Counted from the stretch's first letter, positions 17,085 through 34,299 are shown. The stretch: 64,000 nt of DNA from Clusia tigrina (GCA_920105625.2 OV050033.1:129951821-130015820); one strand, 5' to 3'. Notes: generated from the letters alone by a model not told the origin. Numbers and translations are program-made.

Positions 17085-17280
17085 AGAAAAAAGTGTGGAA
17101 CCCAACGGCGCTGATCAAAATTCTCAAAGTGAAACATCTCTTATACGAGAACTCATATTTTTCAAAATATGTTCAAAGTATTTCTGTCGGGAGCTGTGTC
17201 GTTTGTTATTGTATTGGCAAAGGAACAACAGCAATTGTCAGACGCACAAAATACTGAAGAAAGTTCCCGGCTAATGGTAG
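17085..17280 (+). pseudogene. Fragment of a small membrane-protein-like coding sequence, copy 2
   Basis: The plus strand here matches the reverse complement of 13641-13829 over about 140 bp (GTGTGGAACCCAACG, CTCTTAT.CGA.AACTCAT, TTTCTGTCGGGAGCTGTGTCG). The frame reads VEKSVEPNGADQNSQ..SLIRELIFF, then shifts frame just before the MFKVFLSGAVSFVIV hydrophobic stretch, and continues with LAKEQQQLSDAQNTEE, which copy 1 lacks. It is a decayed copy in opposite orientation to copy 1. Confidence 0.5.
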
Positions 17281-17357
17281 CCATACTTACACACTAAAGT
17301 ACAAAGATTATGGGGCTTGCCATAATTGGACTGGGCACTCCATTATTGGCGATTACA

Positions 17358-17795
17358 AGGTTAGGTTAGGTTAGACTACCTGAAGGAATAGGCCACGCAT
17401 AGACCTGTTAGGTCCTTAGCGATACCAGATGTATCTCCATTTTAGACTTGCGGAAGTAAAGATCATTGATTAGGGAGGCGTTTTTAGCTAACCTTATAAG
17501 TGGAGCTCTTGCCAGCCTCAGAGAGCATCAACGTATTTTAAAGGTGCTCTAGTGATTGATGGAGAGAAACATAGGAGGTGCTTCCAGCTTTCATTAGAGT
17601 CTGTTTTGTTTCCCAGCATTCCCTAAACCCATCATTGCTAGTGAGCCGCAACTTTTTCGTGTAATGGCCTGTCAGCATATCTATCATTAATCTGCAATCG
17701 TTCCGTGGAAGTGTCATACAGCTTGCAAAACAAGCTTTGTAGTTCTGCAGGTGGTTGGTTAATTTGTTCCACCTCACTACCTTTCTTAACCTCAG
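17358..17795 (-). mobile_element. Non-LTR retrotransposon remnant, 3' end, with (TTAGG)n tail
   Basis: Read on the minus strand, 17780-17540 contains MIDMLTGHYTKK..LRLTSNDGFRECWETKQTLM and a following CPAL-like, LEHLKYVDALRLARA-like stretch. This is the familiar C-terminal end of the ORF2 of RNase H-bearing non-LTR elements (LTGH..L followed by a Cys/His knuckle and an R..LG-like end), now decayed. The 3' end is capped on the plus strand by GGTTAGGTTAGGTTAG (17359-17374), three TTAGG units. Confidence 0.6.
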
Positions 17796-17899
17796 AATTA
17801 CAAATTATATGATGGATAAGGGCACGAATAAGAGCCACTAATAAGAAATAAGAATACAAATTGAGAAGATTCTCCATTATAACAGACAATCCTCATTCA

Positions 17900-21060
<3,161 letters not shown>

Positions 21061-22150
21061 ATTAATTATACTATTACTGACTTTCTAAGAAATTCTATAC
21101 TGTATACACTCTATGACCGGTCCTCAATAAATAATATATTCAATTCTGCTAATCTCAGGAGTTCTTTGCTTGCAAAGCATTCACATACATGGAAAAGTGC
21201 TGCACTTGCATGTGTTCAAAGGTTGATTAAGAAGATTGAGGTGAGATTTCTATTTCTACATATATCTCTCTTTATCTATTCAGCGGCTGTGGTCTAATCC
21301 TCTGCTCAATCTTAATTATCATCAATCTGACTCAATTGTACGGGAATTTATAGGATAAAACATTGAAAGGTTCACGATTGATACCGTACTTTAATGCGAT
21401 TACTTCCATCCAAAAGAATACTTTTGTTTACTTTTTAGAATCCTTTAAGCATACATTTCATTTCTCAATTCATGTTTTCGTTTTGATGATATAGAAATTC
21501 AGAAAGAAGCATTTAGAGCCCCTGCATTGGGGGAAATTTGAACCTTCGAAGCATGCTTACCAATAGATTACAGAGGACGCTTGAGAAAAATAAAACTGTC
21601 CAGATAAAATGATGATATCTGTAGGCCAATATTTGAGTTTATTCTGGTAGGCTAGATATCCTACTTAGATAACTTACTTAGAAAATTGTTTATTTACTCT
21701 ATTCACTCCGCAATCTTTATAAGTTCCATTTGAGTAGGAAAATTCCGATTATCACCCCGACACTCCTCGTTACCTTTCATACTTAGTACAATAAGTTTGA
21801 ATATGGACAAGGTGAATCCACGAATCAAGGTTCTTTTCACACTAAAAATAGTATCAAGTTATCAATCGCAGTGACACTCTGTAAATCTAACTCTATTTAA
21901 GGAAAGAAATTGTTGACTGACGACTCTTCAACATTGTTGAATTTTAAGGGGCCTTTAGATCAATCTAAGGAGTCTTCAGGGCATTGGTAAGTTCTGCAGT
22001 CATTGTCGAGAAGAGTATGGTTTGTAGGAACTTGTTGCATTTGTTGTTGTACTATGAAGTAAAATCTTAAGCAGAACTACACTATTTAAAGCTGCTTGGG
22101 TGGGTTTGGGGTCATTTGCTATTTCTGGGTTTATTGAACAACATTAAGCG
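21061..22150. other. Intergenic F-G, left part, nothing recognised
   Basis: AT-rich sequence after the F polyadenylation signal. No coding sequence, RNA gene or clear repeat array could be supported. Confidence 0.5.
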
Positions 22151-22185
22151 ATTTTGGTTGATCTTGTACTGATCCTTTACTTAGT

Positions 22186-22262
22186 CGCTCTCTGTGGTCT
22201 GGTGGCAAGCAGGCCAGTCGGCCAGTCTGGGAGTCGCAGGTTCGAATCTCGCAAAAAGCGGG
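22186..22262 (+). repeat. tRNA-like / SINE-like fragment
   Basis: TGGTCTGGTGG near 22196 resembles a pol III A box and GGTTCGAATCTC near 22240 closely matches a B box; the spacing of about 42 nt fits a tRNA or tRNA-derived SINE. The T-arm stem is imperfect and no full cloverleaf can be drawn by eye, so a decayed tRNA-derived SINE or tRNA pseudogene is the best call. Confidence 0.35.
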
Positions 22263-22399
22263 AGCTCGTAGTATTTCTTTACACATTTATATATCTTCGA
22301 GACGAAAGCCTTAGCTACTCATTCCCTCAAATCCTTGCAGACAAATTTAATTATGGTTCAAGGTACGATAATAAAAATAAGAATGTGGAATGTAATGAT

Positions 22400-22900
22400 G
22401 TGCCAATTCCTAGCTATCTTCTGTATATCCCAAAATTCTCACAGTGCAGGAAAACACCATTCCCCACAAGATTATCATGCCAGAATCACTTGCTTTTTCA
22501 GATACAACTCTTTAAATCTCCAATATTATATTTATGTATAGTTAATCACAACCATTTCACACAGTACAAGAAATCATCATAAGTTATCAAACCATAATCA
22601 CCTGCTTTTCTATCCCTAGCAAATATCGATTATTACATTTATGTATAGCTAATCACAGCCATTCAAACAGTACAAAAAATCCTCATTATCCAGAAGCTTA
22701 TCATGCCATTATCACCAGCCATTATCACCTCCATATCATTAAAATCTCAAATATTATATTTCTATATAATTCATCAACACAGTACAACAAATCATCATTA
22801 TCCAGAAGATTATCATAAGTTATCGCAGTCATAATCGCCTGAGTTTCTATCCTTATCATTCACATCTCAAATCTTATAATATCTCTACTGATAATATCCT
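22400..22900. repeat. Degenerate tandem repeat, about 110-bp unit
   Basis: Four units begin near 22440, 22562, 22669 and 22780 with CAGTACAA, followed by AATCATCATTATCCAGAAG, TTATCA..CCATAATCACCTG, TTTCTATCC and AAATCTCAAATATTATA. Pieces of the same family (CATCATTATCACCTGC, TTTCTATCCACATC) recur at 43080-43150 and 43270-43340. Confidence 0.75.
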
Positions 22901-23485
22901 TAACCACAAAGTAACTTATGAGGTGATATTGGTGCCTATTATCGCCATCATAAATTAGTTCGGACACGAACCAGGTGGATGCATCCGAATGGTTATGTTA
23001 ATTTCCAGAGAGCGGCAATGTTAGTAACAGAATTTGTACAGCCAAAAGTGCGTGCGGTGGCAAAATGTGAAAGTCAAGGCTATATAAAAATGATATATAA
23101 CAGGATAATACTGACAGTAGAGCAAGCGGCGAATTTACTGCTACACTTATGTACTCGTAATTAGAGGGGTTTATATAACGCAATATTAAGAAAACATACG
23201 TACATAATAACCTTGAGCTTGCTTTCTTAGTGAAATTCATAGTATCTTAATCTCTAAAAATAACAGCTTAATTAAAGTGAAATAATATAATTAGGCTTTT
23301 TAATAATCAGAGGGAAACCCGTTTATACTACGGGTACTAAGTGCTCGCAATATGACGTCTTTAAGCAGACATTCGAGTTAGCAAACGGCAGGTTCAACGA
23401 AGTACGAAGAGCTACGTGCGAACTTGCACGCACTTCAGAAGCCTTGTTGATACATCAGAAGGAGTGAGAACTACGCCGATAAGCT

Positions 23486-24185
23486 GGCTCTGTAAAGGCA
23501 GTTCACAGACCAGCAGTGTACAGTGTCCTCTCCCTAGTGGAGTTAGAGGCTCTGTACAACCACTTATTTATAGAGATTAGAAGTGTCGAGTGTCTTCTTT
23601 CCAGTGGAGTTAGAGGCTCTGTTCAAACACTTCTTCACAGAGACTAGAAGTGTTCAGTATAGTTTGTCCAGTTGGGTTACAGGATCTGTACAGCTACCTC
23701 CTCAGAAAGAAAAGCAGTGCACAGTATAGTTTGTCCAGTGGAGTCACAGGCTATGTACAGTCACTTCCTTATAGAGACCAGGAGTGTACAGTATACTTTG
23801 TCCAGTGGAGATACAGGCTCTGTTAAAACACTTCTTCACAGAGACTAGAAGAGTCCAGTATACTTTGTCCAGTGGAGATACAGGCTCTGTTCAAACACTT
23901 CTTCACAGAGACTAGAAGAGTCCAGTATAGTTTGTCCAGTGGGGTTATAGGCTCTCTACAACCACTTCCTCAAAGAGAAAAGCAGTGTATAGTATACTTT
24001 GTCCAGTGGAGTTACAGGCTTTGTAAAGCCACTTCTTTATAGAGATTTTCAGTGTCGAGTGTCCTTCTCCAGTGGATTTAGGGGCTATGTACCTTCTCCA
24101 ATGAAGTCACGGGCTCTGTACAGCCACCTCTTCACAGAGACCAGCAGTTTTCGTTATCCTCTGTCCAATCGAGTCAGAGAAACTG
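23486..24185. repeat. 67-bp minisatellite upstream of gene G
   Basis: About ten copies with a very regular 67-bp period. The landmark AGTGG (in TTTGTCCAGTGGAG) recurs at 23536, 23603, 23670, 23737, 23804, 23871, 23938, 24005 and 24071. Each unit also carries ACAGGCTCTGTACA, CACTTCTTCACAGAGA and AGAAGTGT. Two adjacent units (near 23804 and 23871) are almost identical. The last one or two units are truncated. Confidence 0.95.
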
Positions 24186-24518
24186 CAGGTAAACTGTATA
24201 TACTGTGAAGCATCATTTACGTATCGCAATTCCTAAACTGTGTTTTTCCTTGGCGTACATAAAGACTGCTTAAATTAATTGAACCGTTCTCAACTTTGTA
24301 GCGTGCAAGTTTAGTTTGACGCGAAAAGGCGAATTATTTGCTAAGATACTTGTACAAATTAACAAACAGCGAAATTCAGAAATTTACATCCAAGCGAAGA
24401 GTAAACACAGATGCTGAGATAAACACAAAGGGAAAGTCAACAAGGAAAACTTTTAACGAGACCGAAAACACCTACGCACAAGACAAGCCGTGAAGCATAA
24501 CGAAATTTTAGTTAATAA

Positions 24519-26579
<2,061 letters not shown>

Positions 26580-26699
26580 TGAGGGAGTAAATTTAAATAT
26601 ACAAAGCAGACTCACATAATACTGCAAGTCTATTTTCTCTGTACTATGTACATTGCAAATAGAACTTGATAATTTTTGTAAATAAAATTAGCATGAAGC

Positions 26700-28270
26700 T
26701 GCTTTTCTTTCAAGACCCAAACACTTATGGATAATTTAGAGTATAGCAGTTGGGATCGTAAGCAGTATATATTACAGAATACTGCTCCAAAGGTTATGGT
26801 GAAGCTTTTACGCTTTCACATGCGTGCAGCTGCATCAGCTTGAAAACTGTATTCAGCAGAAAGCCTTACAACAAAAGCTCTCTACATTCGCATCTATATG
26901 ATTGCATTTGTTTGGTGGTGGGCGTTGTATAGAGTAGAGTCGTAATAGAGTAGAGATGCACAAAGCTCCACGTGAGCGCTAAAGCATTTTTAAGTTTCAT
27001 GTATTAGGTATTAGTTCCTGTTGCCTTTATAGTGCCTATGCACTCATTGGCTCTGAGTCCTCGTAGTAATAACTTGAGTGATTATGTTAACCAGTCGACA
27101 AACTTACGGCATCATTACCTCTGGAATGAAGAATATAAAAAGCAGTATGGGCATCATTTGCTTGAGTGCTTGTACACCTCCTTCTACGACAGTTCTCCGA
27201 CCTACCTCAATCGGTACCCGTCTTCTATCTAACATATGCTCGAAAGTGGGGTTGAATACTAAAGGACCAATAATTAACTCTAAAAAATATATATTCGTAA
27301 TATCAAAATTTTTTAGGAGTTATATTAAACACACCAGATTGTGACGCTCTTAAAAAAATCCTATATAATTAACCTTTTCATTGAAACTAGCATTTCTTAT
27401 GCACCAAAGGAGTCACTTGGATCCTATTTTGTGTGATGTCAAGTCAAGTTGACCCAATTGAGTAAACTTTGTTAGTAAGCGGTCCAGTTTCTATATATTT
27501 ATTTTCCTGAGAAAACTATTTTATCTAAATAGAGGAACACACCTTTTGTAGTGCATTTCCAATAGTCGGTACGACCGCTTGTAAAACATTTCACCAACTT
27601 CACTCCACGAGTGTTATCTCACTTAACTGATTAAATGAAGTGAGATAATGTTGGTTGTGCACAACGCCACGAAGCAGAAATCGAAGCACTGACTGACTGG
27701 GTGAGAGAGTACATTTAATGAGTTAGACTTGGTACATTTTTGAGGCATCTGAAAGTATGCTATACTTTTTGAATTGGCATACAAAGCAAACAAAATTAAT
27801 TTCTAGCCATTGAGTGAACTGTGCTGCATTCGAATACTTTCAGATAACTCAAAAAAGACTAAAATTAGCAAATATATGAGTGAGCAGTGGCGGCACTTGT
27901 GCTACAAGTGTGGTATTTTTATTACATATATAATATTACTATATAATTATTATTATAATTACTTGAAAAACCATATCTTAAGTGGGAGAGCACTGGCTGT
28001 CAGGGCCTTTAGCTTTATTTCTATATGCCTACTACTTTTTTATGGGATTTCCCTACTTTTTTGTTTTTGGGGGCACATTTCGTCGACTTGCAAATTCAAA
28101 GTTCCACAACTGGATATGTAGAAACTCCATGCAGAATCGCAAACAGAGCCATTCAAATTTATCCTGTGAACATATATTCCAACCTTAAATCAGGTCGAGA
28201 AACATCACTCAATAGAGAATACATGTAGCTTGGTAGTTATATCAGTAACTATAGTAAACATTTACTACAG
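26700..28270. other. Intergenic G-H, nothing coding recognised
   Basis: AT-rich DNA. The only clear structure is a small perfect inverted repeat, TTATCTCACTT at 27614-27624 against AAGTGAGATAA at 27638-27648 with a 13-nt loop. Confidence 0.5.
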
Positions 28271-28289
28271 TAGAATATATTTATATAGG

Positions 28290-28683
28290 TTGAGACCCAC
28301 AGTTGTAACACAGTTGAGACTCGAACTTTGTGCTTAAGTTTTTCATTCTCGTAGAAAACTTGGTTGAATGATTGTTTAAAGAGAGGTATTGAACAAATTT
28401 TATGTTGAGAATTAAATAACAAAGAAATATTTTAAAAAAAAAAATTCGGAAGATTATCAATAGGAATAGGAATAGGCCCTTCCAAAAACCATTGCGGCAT
28501 AAGAGCGAAAGAGGCAAAACTTCAGAGAGTTTGCATTCAGAATCATTCTGGGTAAGTTCTTTATTCCATAAGTATATAGAACTCTTTGCCATTATGCCTT
28601 TACCAGTGGCAAATCAGAGGGTTATTTGGGTGTTTTTCGTCTCTAGAACTAATATAAGTAGAATAAACAATATAATCAGTTGA
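28290..28683 (+). repeat. Dispersed repeat, left arm of inverted pair around gene H
   Basis: Collinear blocks match the reverse complement of 32932-33345: GGTATTGAACAAATTT, AAGAGGCAAA.CTTC, GATTCATTCT-like, ATATAGAACTCTTTGCCATTA and GGTGTTTTTCGTCTC..GA.CTAATATAA. The two copies are in opposite orientation. The element type is unknown; no protein is recognised in it. Confidence 0.7.
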
Positions 28684-28734
28684 TTTTAAAGATTGTAAAA
28701 TTTCGCAAAATTGTCATATATAATATAATATGCT

Positions 28735-28850
28735 CTGTTCTTGTCTGTTCTGCCCCCAGACAGGCTGCGCACTTCAGACCTGCGGATGATGCCTATTATC
28801 AATATATGAAGGATTGTACCCAGAGACTAGTCCCACCATAAACGGTTATC
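28735..28850 (-). mobile_element. Short non-LTR remnant related to that at 56.8 kb
   Basis: TGTTCTGCCCCCAGACAGGC, ATGATGCCTATTATC and ATGAAGGATTGT here align with TGTTCTTCCTCCTGACAGGA and GATGCCTATGGTCGCC at 56878-56950, which encode the Cys knuckle of a retrotransposon ORF2 on the minus strand. Too decayed to read as protein. Confidence 0.5.
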
Positions 28851-29329
28851 GTGCTGCAGTGAACATATGCTTACATCATGCGCTATAATTTAGATCTGTT
28901 CTATTAGTTCATCACAAGAAGTAGTGGAGGGCAACTAGCACAGTTAAATGGGGTCCAATCAGCGCTTGAAATCCTTGTGGAACACCTACTTCGCATTATG
29001 TATTCTATTTCTTCACACACATGCAATCTAATCAATCTAATCCACCTTTTGCAAATTTATAGGGTGCAAGTTTCGACTGACTCGAATGGAGACATTATTA
29101 TAAAAATTAACAATAGTCAAACTAAGTTTCGACACACCGTGGTATGTAAACACAGATGAACTGACATGCGTCAAGACAAACAAACAACAAAACCTTTCTT
29201 TATAGAGCACAAAAACACGAAGAAAATACGTGGAACATAGTATTCAAATTAAACTATGTAGAAATTTGGAGAAACAGTCTCACTTCAGTAGTCATAGTCA
29301 GTTGCAAAGAATCATTCGTACTTTCAGCA

Positions 29330-31385
29330 ATGTTTCCAGGCATTACATGGTCCGAAACACGGAGTGTGTCTCCTTTGCAGTGTCCTGCACAAAGTGTGGG
29401 ACCGGTTAACACCATGATAACAACACTACTACAAACACTGCTGGCCGCTCAGTGTGCCACCACAGCAAATCCAGATGATTGGCCCGAAGACTATGCAGAT
29501 CACGCTCTGCAGCAAGGTTTGGATTCGTACGATTTTGTGGTGATTGGTGCGGGATCGGCAGGATCCGTCATAGCCAGTCGTCTGAGTGAGAATCCCAAAT
29601 GGAAAGTTCTAGTGTTGGAAGCCGGTGGAGATCCTCCACAAGAATCGGAGGTAAGGCGAAGAATTTCTGCGTTTTTTCACCTCTCCCATTTTCACTATTA
29701 TTGTTTTCCCCCCGCAGGTACCCAAGTTATTTTTTACTATACAGCACACCAACTATACATGGAATTACCAGACTGCTCCGAATGGCAACTCCTGCTTGGG
29801 TATGAAGGGAAAATCGTGTTATTGGCCGCGTGGTAAGATGATCGGCGGGAGTGGTGCTATTAATGGTATGCTTTACGTACGTGGTAACAGGGGAGACTTT
29901 GATCACTGGGCACAGAAGGGAAATAACGGCTGGGGATGGAATGCGGTTTTGCCCTATTTCGAGAAGTCCATCACCCCAGTAGGGACTGATGCTGAACCGA
30001 AAGGCTACACAGTCGTCAATGAATACGAAAAAATCAACATGGATATGCAGGACATGATTTACGCCGGAGCCAAGGAACTCGGGTATGCGCACCTAGAGGA
30101 GTCCACTATGGAAAGCGTCAAGGGTTATTCGAACTTGCAGGGTACAGTCGCCAGTGGTCGTCGCATGAGCACTGGCAAGACCTACTTAGGCAAGGTACGC
30201 GAACGCCCCAATTTGCATGTGATTAAAAACGCTCTAGTGACGAAAATAAATTTTGACAAAAGCGGAACGAGGGCCACATCGGTGTCGTTCACTGTGCGTG
30301 GAAAGAAGACGATGTCAGTGTGCATGAAAAAGGAAGTAGTGCTCTCGGCTGGTACCATCGAATCAGCCAAATTGCTCATGTTGTCCGGCGTTGGTCGTCA
30401 GACGGATCTTAGCAAATTGCGCATTCCTGTCATAAAGAATTTGCCCATTGGCCAGAATCTCCAAGACCATCTATTTACGCTTGTCGTCTTTAAGATACTC
30501 GCGAATGCAGATGACACCTTCTCCGATTCGGAAACGCTCTTTGACGCGACCAAATATTTTGTGAGCTCAACCGGGCCGATGGCAGGTGTCGGCACATTGC
30601 CAGTGACTGGGTTCGTGAATACGGTTGACTCGAATGATCCGTACCCAAATACCGAATTTCATCATATCTATATAAAGCGTGGCGACTACGAAAGCCTTCA
30701 TGTGGTCCTCGAAGCTTTCACAATCAGTCCTGAATATGCAGTACAAGTGAGCAAACATTTGGAGTCATTTCATTTACTGCTAGTCCTGAACACACTTTCA
30801 CATCCGAAATCCACTGGAAACGTGATCTTGACGAATACAAATTGCGACGCTGAGCCGAAAATTAATCCTAACTACCTAGCGGAAAAAGCTGATGTGGACG
30901 TTTTGCTTCTTGGGATACGCTACCTAGAAAGGCTGGCATCTACTTTAGCGTTCCGCGCCAACTTTACAGAAATAGTGGAAATCAACGTTGACGAATGCAG
31001 CAAATTTATTTACAAAACTGATGACTACTGGCGTTGCTACATCAAATATTTTTCCACCACGCTGTACCATCTCACGGGCACGGTGAAAATGGGTCCGGAG
31101 ACTGACAAAACCTCCTGTGTGAGTCCACGTTTGATGGTGCATGGCATTCATAACCTGCGAGTGGCTGATGCCAGCATTATGCCGGATGTGCCCAGTGCGA
31201 ACACCAATGCGCCCACAATTATGATCGCCGAACGAGCGGCAGACTTCATTAAGGTGGACTGGGACACCGTTGTAAGCGGTACTCCCAGAGTGGAGAACAC
31301 ATGTCCACAAAAGGATGGTAGTAGCAAGTTTATTGATTGCCTATTTAATGGTATATTTGCGAAAGGATGTAATCCATTTTGGTAA
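29330..31385 (+). CDS. Gene H: GMC oxidoreductase with C-terminal extension
   Basis: Exons 29330-29650 and 29718-31385 (67-bp intron, phase 0) give 662 aa, about 40 longer than the neighbours. N-terminus [13 protein letters not shown] is also longer. FAD GAGSAG 73-78, signature 1 from 146, signature 2 [15 protein letters not shown], catalytic His H558 in YHLTG (Pro or His in the others) and Asn N604. After the usual end (FIKVDW) there are about 40 extra residues with three Cys and ending in GCNPFW, absent from all paralogues here; a lost older stop codon is a likely origin. The A-rich array starts directly after the stop. AATAAA at 31416-31421. Substrate unknown. Confidence 0.92.
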
Positions 31386-31389
31386 AAGA

Positions 31390-32925
31390 AATATAATTGT
31401 TTAAAGAAATATATTAATAAAAAATAATATAAACAAAAATTCAAGAAATGCATTAAAAATTTAACTAGAAAAAAAATAAAATTTTAAAAAATTAAAGAAA
31501 AAGAACATACAAAAAAATATAAAAATTAAAAATATATAATATAGATAAAAATATAGTATTAAAAAAAAATACAAGAAAAATAAAAAACAAATTTAATAAA
31601 TCAAAAAATGTTTTATTAAGAAAAAAAATTTTAAATAAATAGATAAAACAAACAACAAAAAATTTCAGAAATAAAATAATAAAAAAAATGTAGTTTTATA
31701 AATAAAATAAATGAAAAAAATTGTTTAAAAAAATAAAAAAAAAATTAAAAAAAATAAATAAAAAAATTAACAAATATTATGATAAAAAAATCTGTTCATA
31801 CTAACAATAAAATAAAAAAAATTAGATACTAAAAGTAAAAAATGTAATAGTAATAAAAATTAAAGAATTACAATATTAAAGAAATAAAAAAATACAATTA
31901 AATTAAAGAAATGTATTAATAATAAAAAAAAAGACGAAATGCCATTATAAAAAATATCAGAATAAAAAAATAAAGCATATAAAATAAAATTAAAGATATA
32001 ATAAACAAAAAATAGAATAATAAAAAAATATTTACAATTATAAATATAATATAAAAATATATACAAATAAAAATGAAAAAAACCAAAAAAACTTTAATAA
32101 TAAAAACAAATAAAGAAAAATATAAAAGAAATAGAATTAAAAAAATTTTAAAAACTAAAAGAAATAAAATAAAGAAATTTCAATAATGTAATAATAAAAT
32201 AAAATAAAAGAAATAGAATAATAAAAAAAATAAAAGAAGAATTATAAAAATGTAAAAGAAATAAAGTAAAAAGAATCTAAAATATTTGATAAAAAAAATC
32301 TAAGAAATTATATTAATAAAAAATATAATAAAATAAATGTAATTAAAGAAATAAAATAAGAAATTAAAACAATTTAACAATAAAACAATTAACAGAATTA
32401 TAATAATAATAAATAAAAAAATAAAAAAATAAATATAAAAGAAATTAAATAATAAAGACAATTAATAATTTAAAAAAATATTTAGGAAATATAACAAATT
32501 TTAAAAACGTAAAATTGTTAAAAAATAATTATAACAATAAAAAGTTTAAATCAAATAAAAATGAAAGTAATATAATAATTAAAACAAAAAAAATTTAAGA
32601 AATAAAACAAAAAAACATATAATAAAAAGTATAAAAGCAATATAACTGAAAAGATTTAAAAAATAGAATAAAGAATTGTAACAAATGTAATAAAAAACAA
32701 AACCAATTATAAAAAAATAATAGAAAAGATAATGAAAATAAAAAGGAATGGAATAAAAATATAAAGGAAATACAATTATGTAAAAAATAAAAGGATTTAA
32801 ATAAAAAAAATTTAAAAAAATTGAATTATATAAAAAATTTAAAAAATATGTAATAATTACAAAAATTTAATTATATACAAAATTAAAAAAGAATGTTATA
32901 ATGAATAAATAAAAGAATTCCGAAA
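31390..32925. repeat. Extremely A-rich low-complexity array
   Basis: About 1.5 kb composed almost only of A and T, with the A strongly on the plus strand; motifs such as AAATAAAA, AAAGAAAT, AATTAAAGAAAT and TAATAAAAAAA recur in varying order. It begins right after gene H and stops sharply near 32930 at the inverted-repeat arm. No gene content. Confidence 0.95.
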
Positions 32926-32931
32926 ATATTG

Positions 32932-33345
32932 TCTTGATTTTATTATATAGTTTCTTCTAGTTATATTAGATCTGGAGACAAAAACACCCCAATAATGCTC
33001 AGATTACCCACTGAGAAAGGAATAATGGCAAAGAGTTCTATATCCTTACGCAATGGAGAAATTTTATAGAATGAATCTAAATGGAAAATCTGTGAAGTTT
33101 GCCTCTTTAGCTCTTAATCTGAAATATATTATTGGACAGCCAGAATAATTCCGCTGGGGATTCCTGTACAACCTCCTTTACGAACTATGTTTTTCTTCCA
33201 ATTAATTGTTTGTTATTCATTTTCAACATCAAATTTGTTCAATACCATTTTAACCAACCAATCAACCAACAAAAGACAAGTACTAAGCTCCAGAACTTTG
33301 TGTTTCGACCTCTCCAATACTGTTTTACTGTGTATCTGTTTAGTT
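32932..33345 (-). repeat. Dispersed repeat, right arm of inverted pair around gene H
   Basis: The reverse complement of this stretch is collinear with 28290-28683 (see that entry): AATGGCAAAGAGTTCTATAT, GAAGTTTGCCTCTTTAGCTC and AAATTTGTTCAATACC are the clearest shared blocks. Confidence 0.7.
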
Positions 33346-34290
33346 AAAATGTATTGTTTTATATTCAAATCCAAGAGAAAATTAGGTTTTTCAGATCAGA
33401 CAGATCTTCTCTCAGTCCCTAAACTGATTGAATTTCTTCTGGAGAACCTCAATTGATGCATTTATAATTTACAGTAATTTTTTTTCTTGGTTCTGGGGAC
33501 AATTTTCACATTCAACTGCTTAGCAGTACCCAGATTGGTTTGGAAATTGGATTATATTCATCTAGAAAAGAGTTTATATGGAGCATAAAGATTTTTCGTA
33601 GGAGTCAATAGCTTGGAATTTTCAATGGATTACACAGTTGAAGAAACTTGTGATATCAATGTCAGTTGGTTTTCTTCATACTAGAATCGTGGTCTTTAAA
33701 GTTTTTTAAGTTTCAGTTCGATTTTTCTTGATTTTAGAATCGTGATCTTTCAAGTGTATTAGATTTGTCTTCAATCGTAGTTAAATTTGTTGGAGCAGTT
33801 TTTCCTACTTCTTGAGGTTGTCTTTAATATTCCTACAGCTGTGTCAGCATTTCTTAGAATATTTAACAGCTGAACAAATACACCACTTATTTCATACATT
33901 TTTGTATCGTTTTTGTGGTCTTTTAGTTTACTTTGTACTGCTTTGCTATACGATACTTTTATTCTGATAAATAATAAATAAAATAAAATTATTTATTATA
34001 TTTCAGAATTAAGCATATTGTTTCTCGGACTCTGTCCTGATAAATATCAATATCATTCAGTGAGACTGCATTTTAGCTTCAAATAAATCTTTGTTGGAAG
34101 AATAGTTCTTCAATGATAGTCGTATATACCAAGGTCACAAACGCCCAAAGATTCCGATATAAAAAAGGTCTCTTTAGTTCTGTCATTGGCAACTCGTTAG
34201 GTGGTGCACCATTGATGTATATCCATAACTCGATATGTCAGATGTATCAATAAAATTTGGTAGAAAACTGTGGTCAGAAATTTGGTGCCA
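33346..34290. other. AT-rich intergenic DNA, nothing recognised
   Basis: No coding, RNA or regular repeat feature could be supported. A loosely repeated TTTCTTGATTTTAGAATCGTG.TCTTTAA theme appears twice near 33670-33750. Confidence 0.4.
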
Positions 34291-34299
34291 AATGCGAAA

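Noticed and set aside
22154..22582. 142-codon plus-strand frame starting near the tRNA-like relic
   Set aside because: It runs through the relic and the 110-bp satellite and does not look like protein after the first residues; start is TTG.
23486..24185. CRISPR-like array
   Set aside because: The period is regular but the whole 67-bp unit is repeated, with no unique spacers, and the genome is eukaryotic: a minisatellite.
31860..32066. Hydrophobic minus-strand peptide in the A-rich array
   Set aside because: Poly-A/T sequence read backwards gives Phe/Ile/Tyr runs; no coding value.
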